Shown here piece after piece: positions 1-10,166 of a stretch of 64,000 nucleotides of DNA. Position 1 is the stretch's first letter, and every line of letters starts with the position of its first letter. The stretch covers positions 46,352,938 to 46,416,937 of the forward strand of contig NC_083337.1 of assembly GCF_019175385.1 (NCBI RefSeq), written 5' to 3'. This DNA comes from Lycium barbarum. Its lineage: Eukaryota > Streptophyta > Magnoliopsida > Solanales > Solanaceae. A program made the position numbers and the translations under genes. The notes below the pieces were generated by a model that saw only the letters and a program-made list of their open reading frames with translations, had not been told where the DNA came from and ran no database searches.

Positions 1-3000
1 TGAAAGATAAATGGCACTCACATTGTCACAATACACCATAATAGCCTTATGAATAGGACAATGTAATTCCAACAGAAGATTGTGAATCCAGTATGACTCG
101 AAGACAACATTAACAACCCCCCTATACTCCGCCTCAGCACTTGAACGAGAGAGGGTAGGTTGGCGTTTCGAAGACCAAGATATCAAGTTATCTCCAAGGA
201 AGACACAATAACCAGACGTTGACCGACGTGTGCTAGGGAAACCCCCCCCCCCCCCCAATCCGTATCAGTGTAGGAAAGGAGGTCAGTAACGGAGGATGGA
301 TAAAGATGCAAACCATAATTAAGTGTACCCTGAATATAACGGATGATGCGCTTAAGAGCATGCATATGAACCTCTCTCGGAGCATGCATGTGTAAGCATA
401 CCTGTTGAACAACATAAGAAATATCCAGCCTCGTGAAGGTAAGATACTGAAGTGCACCTGCGAGCCTGAGATAGTGAGTAGGGTCATCATAAGGCGCACA
501 AGATGTGCTGCTCACCTTCGGTTTAGTATCAACCGGAGTAGAAGTAGCCTTATAAGAAGACATCCCAACTCGATTAATGATTTCTTCGGCATATACCTGC
601 ATTGCGAAAGAAACATGCCATCCTTATGGCGAGTGACATGAATGCCAAGGAAATAATTCAAAGGACCCAGATCCTTCATAGCAAATTCCGAGGAAATGAG
701 AGCCATAATGGAGCATCGGAGAGAATCTGAGGAAGCAGTAAGAATAATATCATCAACATAAAGTAAAATGTATGCTATATCGGACCCCTTTTTGTAGATG
801 AACAAAGAATTGTCAGATCTGCTGTTTGAAAAACCAAGAGAAGAGACATAATCTGCAAAATGCTTATACCATGCCCTCAGGGCCTGCTTAAGTCCATATA
901 AGGACTTACGGAGTAAAGATACATAATCCGGATGAGTGGGATCTCTGAAACCCAGAGGTTGATGCATATACACTATTTCCTTGAGCTCACCGTGTAAGAA
1001 AGCATTCTTGACATCTAGCTGATGAATAAGCCACTTCTTTGATAATGAAAGGCTGAGAACGGTACGGATCGTAGCCGGCTTGACCACCGGACTGAAGGTC
1101 TCACCACAATCAATGCCAACCTGTTGAGTCTTTCCATCACCGACAAGACGAGCTTTATGCCTCTCAAAATCACCATTAGACTTTTCTTTATGAGTGAAAA
1201 TCCACATAGAACGAATAATATTCACATTAGGCGGACGGGACACCAACTCCCACGTCTTATTTTTAATAAGAGCATCAAATTCATCATCCATAGTCATTTT
1301 CCAATTCGGGTCACGAAGGGCGGTCACAGGGTTACGAGGGAGAGGGGATTTCGTAACCATGGTATTCAAGTTAAACGTACGTTTTGGCTTAAAAATACCA
1401 TTTTGACTCTGAGTCACCATTCGGGTCGGATTGGTAGAGTGGAGCGGCTGGGGTGATGTTTGTGTGGGTATGGGAGACGGAGGGGGTAGGGCGGCAGGGG
1501 AGGCGGCTGGCCCATGCGCCGCTAATGGAGGGGAGGCGGCAGGACTCGGCACGGTGGGAGGGGGTGTAGTCGGCTGGGTCACGGGTGCAGCGGGGGATGG
1601 GCTGGGCCGAGTATCCAGATCAGTGGGCATATGATGCAACCAAAATGGGGAAATCCCATCATCCAAAAAATCATAAGTAGTTGAAGTGGGAGAATGTAAA
1701 TTGGAAAATGGGAAAACATTCTCATCAAAAATCACGTGACGACAAATAATGATTTTGTTGGACGATAAATCATAACACTTATACCCTCTATGATTCGTAG
1801 GATACCCCAAAAATACACACGGTGTAGACCGGGCTTGCAATTTGTGGATAGTCGGAGAAGGAAAGAGGGGATAGCATAAACACCCAAAAATTCGAAGATG
1901 AGAGTAAGATGGCTTTCTTTGGTATAGCACTTGAAGAGGAGAGACATGACCCAATAATTTGCTTGGTAAAATATTAAGAAGATATGTTGCCATTTGTAGG
2001 GCATGATGCCAAAACGAAGGGGGAAGAGAGGCATGAGCAAGGAGAGTCCGAGTGATATTATTAATAGATCGGATTTTTCTTTCGGCTTTCCCATTTTGTG
2101 ATGACATATGTGGACAAGAAAGACGGAAGGAAATCCCATTAGACTCATAAAATTTCCCGAATTGTCCATTATCATATTCCCTCCCATTATCACATTGGAC
2201 ATTTTTAATATGACGTTCAAATTGGGTATGAATGTAGGCTTTTAAAGCTAAGAATTTCGCATAAACATCGGATTTCTTAGCTAAAGGAAAAGTCCATAAA
2301 AACTTCAAAAAATCAATCAAAAAAAGTACATAATATCGATGACCCAACGAACTTAACACGGGAGAGGTCCACAAATCACTATGAATAATATCAAATGGCA
2401 TCAAAGTTTCGGAAATAGAAGAATCAAACGGCAACTTAACATGTTTACCAAGAATGCAAGAACGACAAATACTAGAATGACTAGATTTATTACATTCAAT
2501 GCTTTTATTAAGCCTAAGACAATCTAAAATAGAATTTCCCGGGTGACCCAAACGAGCATGCCAAAAAGGAGAGGACAATGCCACAAAGGTTGATGGAGTG
2601 GTGGTTGAATATTTGATGGTGGTGATTGGATGAAGATTTCCCCGACTATCACACCGTGTTAGTGCCATCCCCGTCTGAAAATCCTTCACAGAAAGCCCAT
2701 ACGGATCAAAATCAACAGACACAAAATTATCAGTAGTAAACTTCTGTACTGAAATTAAATTCTTAATGAGTTTAGGCGCATGTAAGACATTCCGTAAGGA
2801 TAAAGGGGGGTTTGGGGGAGGCAAAGTAGTATGACCACAACCACGAATTGGAATCGAATGACCATTTCCCACAACAATACCATTATTTTGATTGCTCAAA
2901 TTAAAATAAGACGAGATATTACCGTCCGAGGATGTCATATGAGAAGTGACCCCGGTATCCATGTACCAATTTTGATCGGACGGATTCAAGGTCATGGTGT

Positions 3001-3220
3001 GCATTACGGACTCGATGTCGGTTGGAACAGTCGACCCATGAGGTGCCACTGCTGCCGTGTAGAGCTGCTGGGCTGGAGAAGGGCCCAATATACCCTGCTG
3101 CCACGACGGGCAGGCGGGGGACGAGCCCAAGAAGTCGTCGGGTACGGACAAGGGGGAGGAGCAGCCAACCAGCGAGGCTGCGGTACCCACTGCCAGTGAC
3201 CAAAATGGCCGGCAGTCCAC
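1..3220 (-). pseudogene. pol: Copia Pol polyprotein (protease-IN-RT-RNase H), two frameshifts
   Basis: A 902-codon open frame (3220-512) carries a protease-like WYMDTG segment, a GAG-pre-integrase domain, an integrase core (HSDLW, QCDNGREY, QNGKAER), a Pro-rich linker, and an RT domain with the catalytic LLYVDD. RT homology then continues in another frame (602-183), the switch lying at a TATAT tract at 591-595, probably a dinucleotide slip. A second break follows at the 15-C tract at 242-256 inside RNase H; beyond it the frame gives RNase H again to position 1, including the VYCDN motif. Most of the protein is intact, which points to a fairly recent insertion. The segment between Gag and the protease (3220-3300) shows no clear zinc knuckle. 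Confidence 0.88.
242..256. repeat. C15 homopolymer tract in RNase H
   Basis: Fifteen consecutive C on the plus strand (G on the coding strand) inside the conserved D-W-G-G position of copia RNase H. The tract breaks the reading frame. It may be real expansion or a base-calling or assembly error. Confidence 0.9.
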
Positions 3221-3306
3221 TGCTGGGAAGAGGAGCCCACTGGCGGCGTACCGCCGCTCCTACGGCCAGAACCACCGAGTTCACCGGAGGTGAATTTTCC
3301 GCCGCC

Positions 3307-4104
3307 TTAGCCGCGGCCAGAACCACTGTTACGGCCAGTCCCAGAATTTTGGCGGTGGGAATTTTTTGTTTTCCCTCGGCGTGGGCGTGTGTTTACAGAG
3401 GGCAATGCTGCGTCGTCGACCGCGGCTACCATAGCCGAACCAGACCCGTGAGACACCATTGCCGCAAGTTCACGTTCTTCCAACACAAGGGAAGACCGAG
3501 CCTCTGTGAATAGGGGGAGAGGCTTAGCATGGCGAATTTGTGTCCCAGCCCCTTTGTACGCTTCAGTGAGACCCGAAACCAATTGAAGGACAAGGTGTCT
3601 ATTTGTCACGGGAGCCCCGACGTTCTTCAGTTGATCCGCAAGGATCTTTAGACGTTGACAATAAGCGGAGGAATTGGGAAAATCCTCCATACGAGTCGTC
3701 AGGAATTCTTGTTCGAGAGTCACCGCACAAGAGTTTTGATGATCTTGGAATATATCACGCAAGCGAACCCAAGCGTCCATGGCAGTAGCATCTGGTTCGA
3801 TGATGGTGTTTAACAGATCATTCGAAATTGTTGAATATATCCATTGAAGCACGGTGGCGTCAATGGTCGTCCATAATTCGACTTCCTCATCAGTTTTGGG
3901 AGCCAGCTTCTCCTTACCTTTGGGTGGAGGAATGATGTGATGAAGGACCTTGTGAGAACGAGCATGAATTTTGAAAAGCTCGGCCCATGTTCCGTATTGT
4001 GAGTTCTCCATCTCAAGAGTAACAGAGATGTGATTCTTGATATTCGAGACCGCGAGGGCCGGGTGGAACGAGGACTTAACCGGAGTGGGTGTTGCATCGG
4101 CCAT
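3307..4104 (-). CDS. gag: Copia Gag (UBN2-type), Ale-like
   Basis: Open frame of 265 codons beginning 67 bp inside the 5' LTR edge. It reads as a copia capsid/nucleocapsid protein: a short N-terminal tail, then an alpha-helical UBN2-type gag domain with the typical W..I......W....LRDIFQDH.....LEQEF pattern (about residues 70-200), then an Arg/Gly-rich tail. The tail ends at a stop before any complete CCHC zinc knuckle, so Gag may be truncated or frameshifted into the pol frame at about 3300. Gag would form the cytoplasmic virus-like particle. The start is the first ATG of the frame and lies well placed after the primer site. Confidence 0.85.
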   Translation of the reverse strand: MADATPTPVKSSFHPALAVSNIKNHISVTLEMENSQYGTWAELFKIHARSHKVLHHIIPPPKGKEKLAPKTDEEVELWTTIDATVLQWIYSTISNDLLNTIIEPDATAMDAWVRLRDIFQDHQNSCAVTLEQEFLTTRMEDFPNSSAYCQRLKILADQLKNVGAPVTNRHLVLQLVSGLTEAYKGAGTQIRHAKPLPLFTEARSSLVLEERELAAMVSHGSGSAMVAAVDDAALPSVNTRPRRGKTKNSHRQNSGTGRNSGSGRG

Positions 4105-4160
4105 GGCGGATGTAGTGGAGAAAGAAGTTGACGGAAAGAGGAAGAAGAAATAAACCCTAA

Positions 4161-4170
4161 TCTGATACCA
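4161..4170 (-). other. Primer binding site, initiator tRNA-Met type
   Basis: Read on the minus strand this is TGGTATCAGA, immediately next to the LTR. It matches the start of the usual plant copia primer site complementary to initiator tRNA-Met. The match weakens after ten bases. Confidence 0.8.
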
Positions 4171-4316
4171 TGTAGGAAATATTTTCCGTGTTTCCTTTCA
4201 TTGCTTGACTTGGTTTATATACAAAATATTGTAACCTAAAATAGGAGATTGCAAAATATTCTAACCTAAAATCGGAAATTACAAAATATTCTAACTAATA
4301 TTTACATAATTCATCA
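4171..4316 (-). repeat. 5' LTR of Ale-like copia element (146 bp)
   Basis: The LTR reads TG...CA (TGTAGGAAAT at 4171, ending TCATCA at 4316). The inner edge sits directly against a primer binding site, and the outer edge is set by alignment of 4317 onward to 23896 onward. At 146 bp it is at the short end for plant copia LTRs. It contains a run of near-repeats of the form CAAAATATTCTAACCTAAAAT. The predicted 5-bp target duplication would be GTTAA (4317-4321), but the matching copy is off-window. Confidence 0.85.
4214..4221 (-). promoter_or_regulatory. TATA box in copia LTR
   Basis: TATATAAA on the minus strand, inside the 146-bp LTR, about 45 bp before its inner edge. This is the expected promoter position for transcription of the element. 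Confidence 0.5.
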
Positions 4317-4580
4317 GTTAAGTTTCTTAATATTACCATTGACCAAGCCATTTTGATTGTTTATTAGTCGTCGTCCATCTATATCTAGCTATTATTTTGT
4401 CATTGTCAATCCAAGTAAAATGTATATGCTAGTGTCAAATGGTCTGACGTGGAACAATGAATGAACTGTTTGGATAAACATGGTGAGATAGATGAATACG
4501 TTAAGTTATTGTTGAATTGCATGTAATATTTACAACATTTGAAAAAAGAGCAGCCCGTGAGGTGGTTAATTATTGTTAAG

Positions 4581-4586
<6 letters not shown>

Positions 4587-4643
<57 letters not shown>
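4587..4643. repeat. (TA)n microsatellite, specific to block A
   Basis: About 28 uninterrupted TA units. The matching place in block B (about 24168-24180) has only a short ATATAT stretch followed by T's, so the expansion came after duplication or was lost from copy B. Confidence 0.95.
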
Positions 4644-4645
<2 letters not shown>

Positions 4646-5002
4646 CGATATAAAAGAGCAGCCTATGAGGCGTCTGATTGAGTTTTTATTCTTTTATTCA
4701 TCTCTATTATTTACTCCTCTGTTTTAATTTATTTATCTGGTTTTGACTTGACACGATGTTTAAACTAAAGATAGGTAGAATGTACCAAAATATCTTTTGA
4801 TCATACGATTTTAAACATGCCATGTGGAAAGTTGGAATTAAATAGTTGTCAAAAAGGAAAAGAGGCATTTTTTTTAAACGGACTAAGAAAAGAAAGTAAG
4901 ACAAAAAATTAAAATGAAAGGATTAATACATTTATGTTTTACACACACACAATATCAATTTATTTATTTAATATAATATAAATAATATTTGTACGTAATA
5001 TT

Positions 5003-5229
5003 TTCTTTGGTAAATTAGGGAATCCGCAGCCGCTATTCTTTGGGTGGGCTGAGGATAAACTTCGCTTCTAGTGTAATAGCCCTGAAACCACATATGAGAT
5101 GTAAACCGCATTAGGCAATCGCCACGCGATGAGCTCAGGCTGAGAAGGTTGTTGGTGATGGGAATCGATCACAGGTCTCCCATGTCGAAAACCAGCAGCC
5201 GAACCAATTCAGCCATCTTTGCGGGTTCC
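5003..5229 (-). mobile_element. tRNA-derived SINE (SolS-like), copy A
   Basis: On the minus strand it begins with a tRNA-like head: an A-box-like TGGCTGAATTGG near 5205-5216 and a B-box-like GATCGATTCCC near 5163-5173, with a T-rich/A-rich tail at the other end. It is bounded by a perfect 12-bp target duplication GTACGTAATATT at 4991-5002 and 5230-5241. Length (227 bp), Pol III boxes and duplication are what a SINE should show. The sequence resembles the SolS group of Solanaceae; the exact family needs a library comparison. Confidence 0.8.
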
Positions 5230-5396
5230 GTACGTAATATTAGTGTATATAATTCAATCTCTTAATTCCTACCTTTTTGTAGAGTTATTGTGCATGAAAT
5301 CTGTTATCTAAATACAACTATATTCTTTAATATTTATCCCATTCCAGAGCATTTGCGATGACTTGCAAACATGTAAGAATTACAGTTCAATTATTT

Positions 5397-5725
5397 CTAG
5401 GATAGAAAAGGAGTGACCAAAACAATGATGGTTAATTTGGTCTCTTTCACTAGTGTTGTTTCTTTTGTTAGACATTTGGTTTGTAATCACAAATTTGTAC
5501 TCTACAATACTGTTTGCCTATAACATATGAGTACGATAATTAGCAACTTTCTAATAATTCTAGGATGGAAAAGGAGTGATCAAAACAATGATGGTTAATT
5601 TGGTCTCTCTTACTAGTGTTGTTTCTTCCGTTAGACATTTGGTTTGTAATTACAAATTTGTTCTCTACAATACTGTTTGCATATAACATATAAGTACGAT
5701 AATTAGCAAATTTCTAAAATTTCAG
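5397..5725. repeat. Tandem duplication, two ~163-bp units (block A)
   Basis: The sequence starting CTAGGATAGAAAAGG at 5397 recurs at 5560 with a period of 163 bp and over nine bases in ten identical. The same two units lie at 24940 and 25103 in block B, so the tandem duplication is older than the A/B duplication. Confidence 0.85.
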
Positions 5726-6149
5726 TTACTTTACCACTTTGGTTCTCTCTTTTCTCTCTAATAATCCCTTCCATAATATATACAAATATTGCTTGTTTGT
5801 TTTTCTGATAAGTAGGCAAAAATGGTAAGTTTACAGAATATATTTATGAATTAACCTTTCGTTGAAGAATTAGTTTATAGTAAAGTAGGGGGAAGATATG
5901 GTTTTAGATGTTGACCTATCATATAAGTAAAAATTACAAATGCCCAGGACGGAAAAGGGAAGAGAGAAAAAATTGAAACCATAATTTTTATTTGTTTCAT
6001 AAACTTTTAAAAGTAAGAACATTGAAATTTTTAAATAGCTAGGGGCAGACGAAAATCTAATTCTCGGAGCATTTATGCAATAAAAAACCAACAAATTATA
6101 CACGAAGCTTCAAAAATTCAAAGAGATGGAAAAACATACATCTTTCTTA

Positions 6150-6734
6150 GGCTTAATGCATATGCGGCCCCCTAAACTTGTCATTTTTTTCCATTTTGGT
6201 ACCTCAACTAAGTGTTGTTTCTACTGAACTCCTGAACTTAGTCTCAAGTGTGTCTATCAAACACAATCCAACTTACAACATATATGGTGAGTTTTTTTTT
6301 TCAACGTTGCGCGTGAATATAAATCGCATCCTACGTGGAATGTATTAAATGTAAACTTTAATGTAAATACATTCCGAGTGTTAGCAAATCTGAGTGTCAA
6401 TTCAACAATGCGCAGTAGAATATTTTGGGACACATTAACATTAAATTTTACTCTGTTGATAGGCTGGAATGGGACAACCTAGAAGCTCAAGGCAACGAGC
6501 AAGCTCAGATTGTATTACATTAGATTTTGCATTAAATACATTCCACGTAGGATGCGATTGACATTCACGCGCAAGACTGAAAAAAGTGAAACTCACCATA
6601 TATGCTATGTAAGTGGTACTGTGTTTGAAGACACACTTGAGGCCAAGTTTAGGGTTTCAATAGGAACAATACTTAGTTGAAGTGTCAAAATGGAAAAAAG
6701 GGACAAGTTTAGGGGGTTGCATATGCATTAAGCC
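6150..6734. mobile_element. Mutator-like MITE with ~200-bp terminal inverted repeats, copy A
   Basis: The left arm (about 6150-6352) and right arm (about 6528-6734) are inverted repeats; the outer ends read GGCTTAATGCATATG and its complement. The flanks TCTTTCTTA (6141-6149) and TATTTCTTA (6735-6743) are 9-bp target duplications with one mismatch. Long inverted repeats plus a 9-bp duplication are the signature of Mutator-like elements. The core holds no coding frame, so it is non-autonomous. Confidence 0.85.
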
Positions 6735-6747
6735 TATTTCTTAATTC

Positions 6748-6890
6748 AACACCAACAACATACACAGTGAAATACCACAAAGTGGGGTTTGGAGAGGGTA
6801 GAATGTATGCTGATCTTACCCTTATCTTGAAAGATAGAGAGGTTGTTTCTGGTAGACCCTTGGCACATGGACAAACTAGTCACAGCCGTA
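6748..6890 (-). mobile_element. SINE 3' part, TS-like, copy A
   Basis: On the minus strand it reads GGGTCTACCAGAAACAACC ... CCAAACCCCACTTTGTGG and ends in a TTG-rich tail. This is close to the Solanaceae TS/Au-like SINE body with its TTG tail, recalled from the literature. I do not see the tRNA-like head, so it is probably 5'-truncated. It lies directly beside the MITE target duplication. Confidence 0.6.
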
Positions 6891-7053
6891 CAAAAAAAAG
6901 AAATAATGGGAGCGACTAAGTCATGACAAAATACTATAAAAAAACATGATAAAGCAGTCTGAAAAAAAAAACAGTGACTACCACAAGTCAATACGATAAT
7001 CGAAGTACAAAAAATATTAGATAATAGCTGAAATTGAAGGACAAGAAACTAGC

Positions 7054-7405
7054 AGAGTAATACCTAAGCCAAATATAACCATTGATCGTTGCAGCCTATC
7101 TAAAACTAAAATTGTGAGAATTTTCAAATTTCAATTGTCAATAAGCAATGATCATTGACCAGTTAATAAATCCAACGTGTCATCTTTATAAGGGTCAAAG
7201 GATTTTAAATACACAACTCTTTACAATAATTTTTGTCTCAGTTCCTCTTTTAAAAAAACAGGAGCATGAACGATGAGATGTTGATGATAATGACAAAGAT
7301 AATTGAGGATTTTAAGGAAAAGTTGTTATTCTATTATGTATACATTATACTAATGCATCTCTTCATTTATTTGAAATTATCAGACGGATAAGAAGATAAC
7401 TATTG
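7054..7405. repeat. 350-bp direct repeat R, copy A1
   Basis: Starts AGAGTAATACCTAAGCC and ends near GATAACTATT. A second, shortened copy lies at 8747-8947, and block B has two full copies (26599-26950, 28286-28635). The pair encloses about 1.34 kb of AT-rich DNA. The ends are not TG...CA and I see no primer site, so it does not look like an LTR. Confidence 0.75.
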
Positions 7406-7592
7406 AATTTTGCACTATGATCAACTACGTCTACTCCTATATGAAAGCAAGGAGGAATTCTTTTAACTGAAGACAATATCTTTTTGTCTTATAAATAAAT
7501 ACTATATAAATATTAGTATTCTTCTTAATTTGTGTAATCCCACAAATTAATTGAACTGCAAACTTTAAACATGTTATGTGTTTATTTCTCAG

Positions 7593-7676
7593 GCACGACA
7601 TAGCGGGAGTTTCTGGCACGACGGACATCATCATTTCCCGAATGAATTACGGGCATGTGCTTCTTTTCACACTTAA
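7593..7676 (+). other. Exon-like coding island (27 codons), block A
   Basis: A frame of 27 codons closed by TAA follows directly after a pyrimidine-rich tract ending in CAG, like a plant 3' splice site. The predicted peptide is His/Phe-rich, including FWHDGHHHFPNELR. The same island in block B (27139-27222) differs at two bases only, both synonymous (GAC GGA versus GAT GGG). I do not recognise the protein and no upstream exon is evident. It may be the last exon of a captured gene piece or chance. Confidence 0.3.
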
Positions 7677-8746
7677 TTGTTATTTATTTGATTAATGGAT
7701 TATTAGTTAGTGATAGCAAAAAACCGATACAACTTATTCAAAATGAGGGTAAATTATTTTCTTGGTGATCAGGTTAGTTTTATTACCAACACTTTTTAAA
7801 TTTTAGTGTAAAAAATTAGAAGAATAAGACTTAATAATTTGAGATGAGAAATTTATTTGAATGAAAATGAGAAAAGTCACATTATGTATAAGATAGTAAC
7901 TGAAATATTAATAAAGTTAAATATAAAAAATATTGAAAACTTGAAAGAACTCCGAGGAAAAAAACAACGGATTAAAAACATTATTTAAATTCTAAAAAAA
8001 CAAATAATTTAAAATATAATTGAAATTTTCATACAGCAATTTCAATAAGTAAAATTTAAAATTCAAAAGTTTGTATTGATATAGAAAGAGAAAGAGAAGG
8101 AAATAGCGCTTATTGCTCATAATAATATAATGAGAATTTATTTAAAATATCGATAGATGTTTTGACAGAATAATAAAAGAACTGCTTCATTAATAATTAG
8201 ACTTTGGACGAATTATAAAATCATAATTCAGAATAATATGGCATTACTTTGATTGTGTTAACATAATAAATGAAAAACTAATTAAAATATCATAGAAAAT
8301 AGAGATGGTGTGAGGGTGTGGATCGTAAGGAGGGAATGAGGTAAGTGGTAGTAGTTGGTGGTTTCTTCTTCTTTGATATTTTTTTTTTTTTTTTGATAAA
8401 GACAATAAAAATCATTCAAACAAAAAATTGTCCGTAAATCTAATTGGAGATGAGAAAGTTCTCCATTAAGACAAAAAGTTATACTATCTTTCAAGATCGT
8501 GAATTGAAATCTTTATACAAAAAGTCAAAAAACCAAAAGATTGAATCTTAAAAATATTCAAGAAACAAAATAAATAAAAAATAGTTATTGTTTATTAGGT
8601 AATTTCAATAATTGAAATTTAAACTCAAAATTATATTAAAAATAATCAGCAATAAAATTAAAACTGGAACAAAGGAGAGAAATTTTAATTTCTTATTGTA
8701 TATAATACTAAATAATAATTATTAACTATACGACAAATTCGATATA
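7677..8746. other. AT-rich noncoding DNA within block A
   Basis: No coding frame or recognisable element. It is collinear with about 27223-28285 in block B. Short ORFs here are not supported. Confidence 0.6.
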
Positions 8747-8947
8747 AGAGTAATACCTACGCCAAATATAGCCATTGATCGCTGCAGCCTATCTAAACCT
8801 AAAATTGTGAGAATTTTCAAATTTCAGTTGTCAATAAGAAAAGATCATTGACCAATTAATAAACCCAACATGTCATCTTTATAGGTGTCAAAAGGATTTT
8901 GAATACGCAACTCTTTACAATAATTTTTGTCCCAGTTCCTCTTTTAA
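8747..8947. repeat. Direct repeat R, copy A2 (truncated)
   Basis: Repeats the first ~200 bp of 7054-7405. Similarity stops at an A-rich tract near 8947, whereas the matching copy in block B runs on to 28635. This is the right-hand breakpoint of block A. Confidence 0.75.
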
Positions 8948-9393
8948 AAAAATATAAAAACAAAAAAACCCGCCTTAATTCGATTTCAGAAAGTAATGAT
9001 ATTATAGGACTAAGATATTTTTTCTTGAAGATTCTTATGCTACTCTTCAAAGGAAATAATAAAAACTTATAGTTTTATGTAAAGATGAGGTTTCTTTATG
9101 CTTGATTTCATCTGATATTGCTGAATAAACTTTCAAAAACGAAATATCTTTTTTCGACAGGTTTTTGGTTTGTCTTGAAATATATATATATATATATATA
9201 TCTTCTCTTTTGAAAACAATTTTGTGTTTGAATAGTTTTCCAAAGATAGTTAGTTCAAAGAATGAAAATATAATTAAACACCTGTTTGAATTTCCAAAAA
9301 GATTTTGGAGTTATTTTCTAAAAACAATGTTAGATTTGTTTTTCAGATAAAACAAAACGATAGTTTGCTTATTTTTTAAACTTCAGTGTATAT
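8948..9393. other. Unannotated AT-rich spacer with short TA microsatellite
   Basis: No similarity to other parts of the window and no coding frame. A TA run lies at about 9180-9201. Its right edge abuts the LTR at 9394. Confidence 0.6.
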
Positions 9394-10150
9394 TGTTGGG
9401 AAGAAACAAGGAATAATCAAATTGCACGACGAGGTAACAGCGGAAGAATTACCCAAGTCGAAACTTCCCACACTATTTGAACCAAGAGAAGACAATAAAC
9501 ACTAGCACAAATGGAAATCTGGGCAGCAGCTATACCAACAATAAAATAGCAAAGCAAGCAAAAATAAATCGAATGGAAGAGACACCAAATTTACGTGGTA
9601 AAACCCCTTCAAGGTGAAGAGGAAACATCCACGGGACCCCCGGCCCATAAAAATTCCACTATAAACAACAAGAGTTAAAACAATGTTCTCCAAATGGCTA
9701 CAACAACAAAGTCAAGCACGGAGCAATAATACATAAAAGATAGCACCAAAACTAGCGAAGAAAGGAGAGAAATCACCCCAAAAACGAGCTACTGTTCGTA
9801 CTCGAAACCAGGAGCTACAGACCACACAATCCGATCTCCACCGTTGAAATGGCAGAACCAGATGTTGAGAATCCCCAGTTCAAATTTCCGCATGATCCAA
9901 CGGTTAACAAATCGGGAAACGCAATTTAAAGCGGACTGCTGTAGTAGAAAATTTCTGGACGAAAATCTGCTTTCTCTCTCACGTTTTTCACTCTATATGG
10001 CTGCTATGAATTCACTCTTGTGTTCTCAAAATAAGACCTAAATTGATCCTATATATAGAGGAAATTTTAGGCAAAATTTTCCTGGTCCAAATTGGATTGA
10101 GTTTTATTAATCCAATTCCACATAGGAAGGGAAAACCTAAAAACCTAACA
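9394..10150 (-). repeat. 3' LTR of Tork-like element (757 bp)
   Basis: Begins TGTTGGGAAG and ends CTAACA on the plus strand; over nine bases in ten match 13025-13773. The neighbouring minus-strand tract GGGAGGGGGAGAA (10151-10163) is the polypurine tract. Confidence 0.88.
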
Positions 10151-10166
10151 ATTCTCCCCCTCCCGA

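Larger units (their letters stand above)
1..4316 (-). mobile_element. Ty1/copia retrotransposon, Ale/Retrofit-like, 3' end cut by window edge
   Basis: Minus-strand LTR retrotransposon with, in element order, a 5' LTR (4171-4316), a primer binding site, gag (4104-3307) and a pol running integrase-RT-RNase H, which is the Ty1/copia order. The RNase H motif with VYCDN is still readable at about positions 1-40, so the last part of RNase H, the polypurine tract and the 3' LTR lie to the left of the window. The very short LTR and the UBN2-type Gag suggest the Ale/Retrofit lineage; that assignment is inference. The right flank of the LTR (4317 onward) continues exactly as the paralogous sequence from 23896 does, which fixes the LTR boundary by an empty-site comparison. 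Confidence 0.9.
4317..8947. repeat. Block A: copy 1 of a duplicated noncoding block
   Basis: Aligns almost end to end with 23896-28484 in the same orientation at high identity (above nine bases in ten in every stretch I compared). Both copies share, in order, a SINE with its target duplications, a 163-bp tandem duplication, a Mutator-like MITE with its target duplications, a second SINE piece and a 350-bp direct repeat. These inserted before the block was duplicated. Differences include a long TA microsatellite only in copy A and many small indels. Copy A is cut on the left by the Ale-like element and loses similarity on the right at about 8947. Confidence 0.9.

Noticed and set aside
1431..1634. 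Gly-rich plus-strand frame
   Set aside because: Complement of the Pro/Ser-rich linker of copia Pol.
3022..3513. 163-codon plus-strand frame opposite copia gag-pol
   Set aside because: Antisense to the gag-pol junction; Arg/Pro-rich translation without a domain, a shadow of GC-rich coding sequence.
4587..4643. TA array as origin or centromere repeat
   Set aside because: Simple microsatellite, absent from block B and with no satellite context.
5003..5229. tRNA gene or pseudogene
   Set aside because: Boxes are tRNA-like but no cloverleaf can be drawn; length, tail and target duplications indicate a SINE.
6746..6991. 81-codon minus-strand frame
   Set aside because: Lies across the SINE piece; Cys/Phe-rich low-complexity translation, no family.
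8282..8494. 70-codon frame repeated in block B (27817-28038)
   Set aside because: Conserved only because the block is duplicated; frame changes at a poly-T tract and no domain is visible.
7054..8947. R repeats as LTRs of a small retroelement
   Set aside because: No TG...CA ends, no primer site, no polypurine tract, no target duplication.
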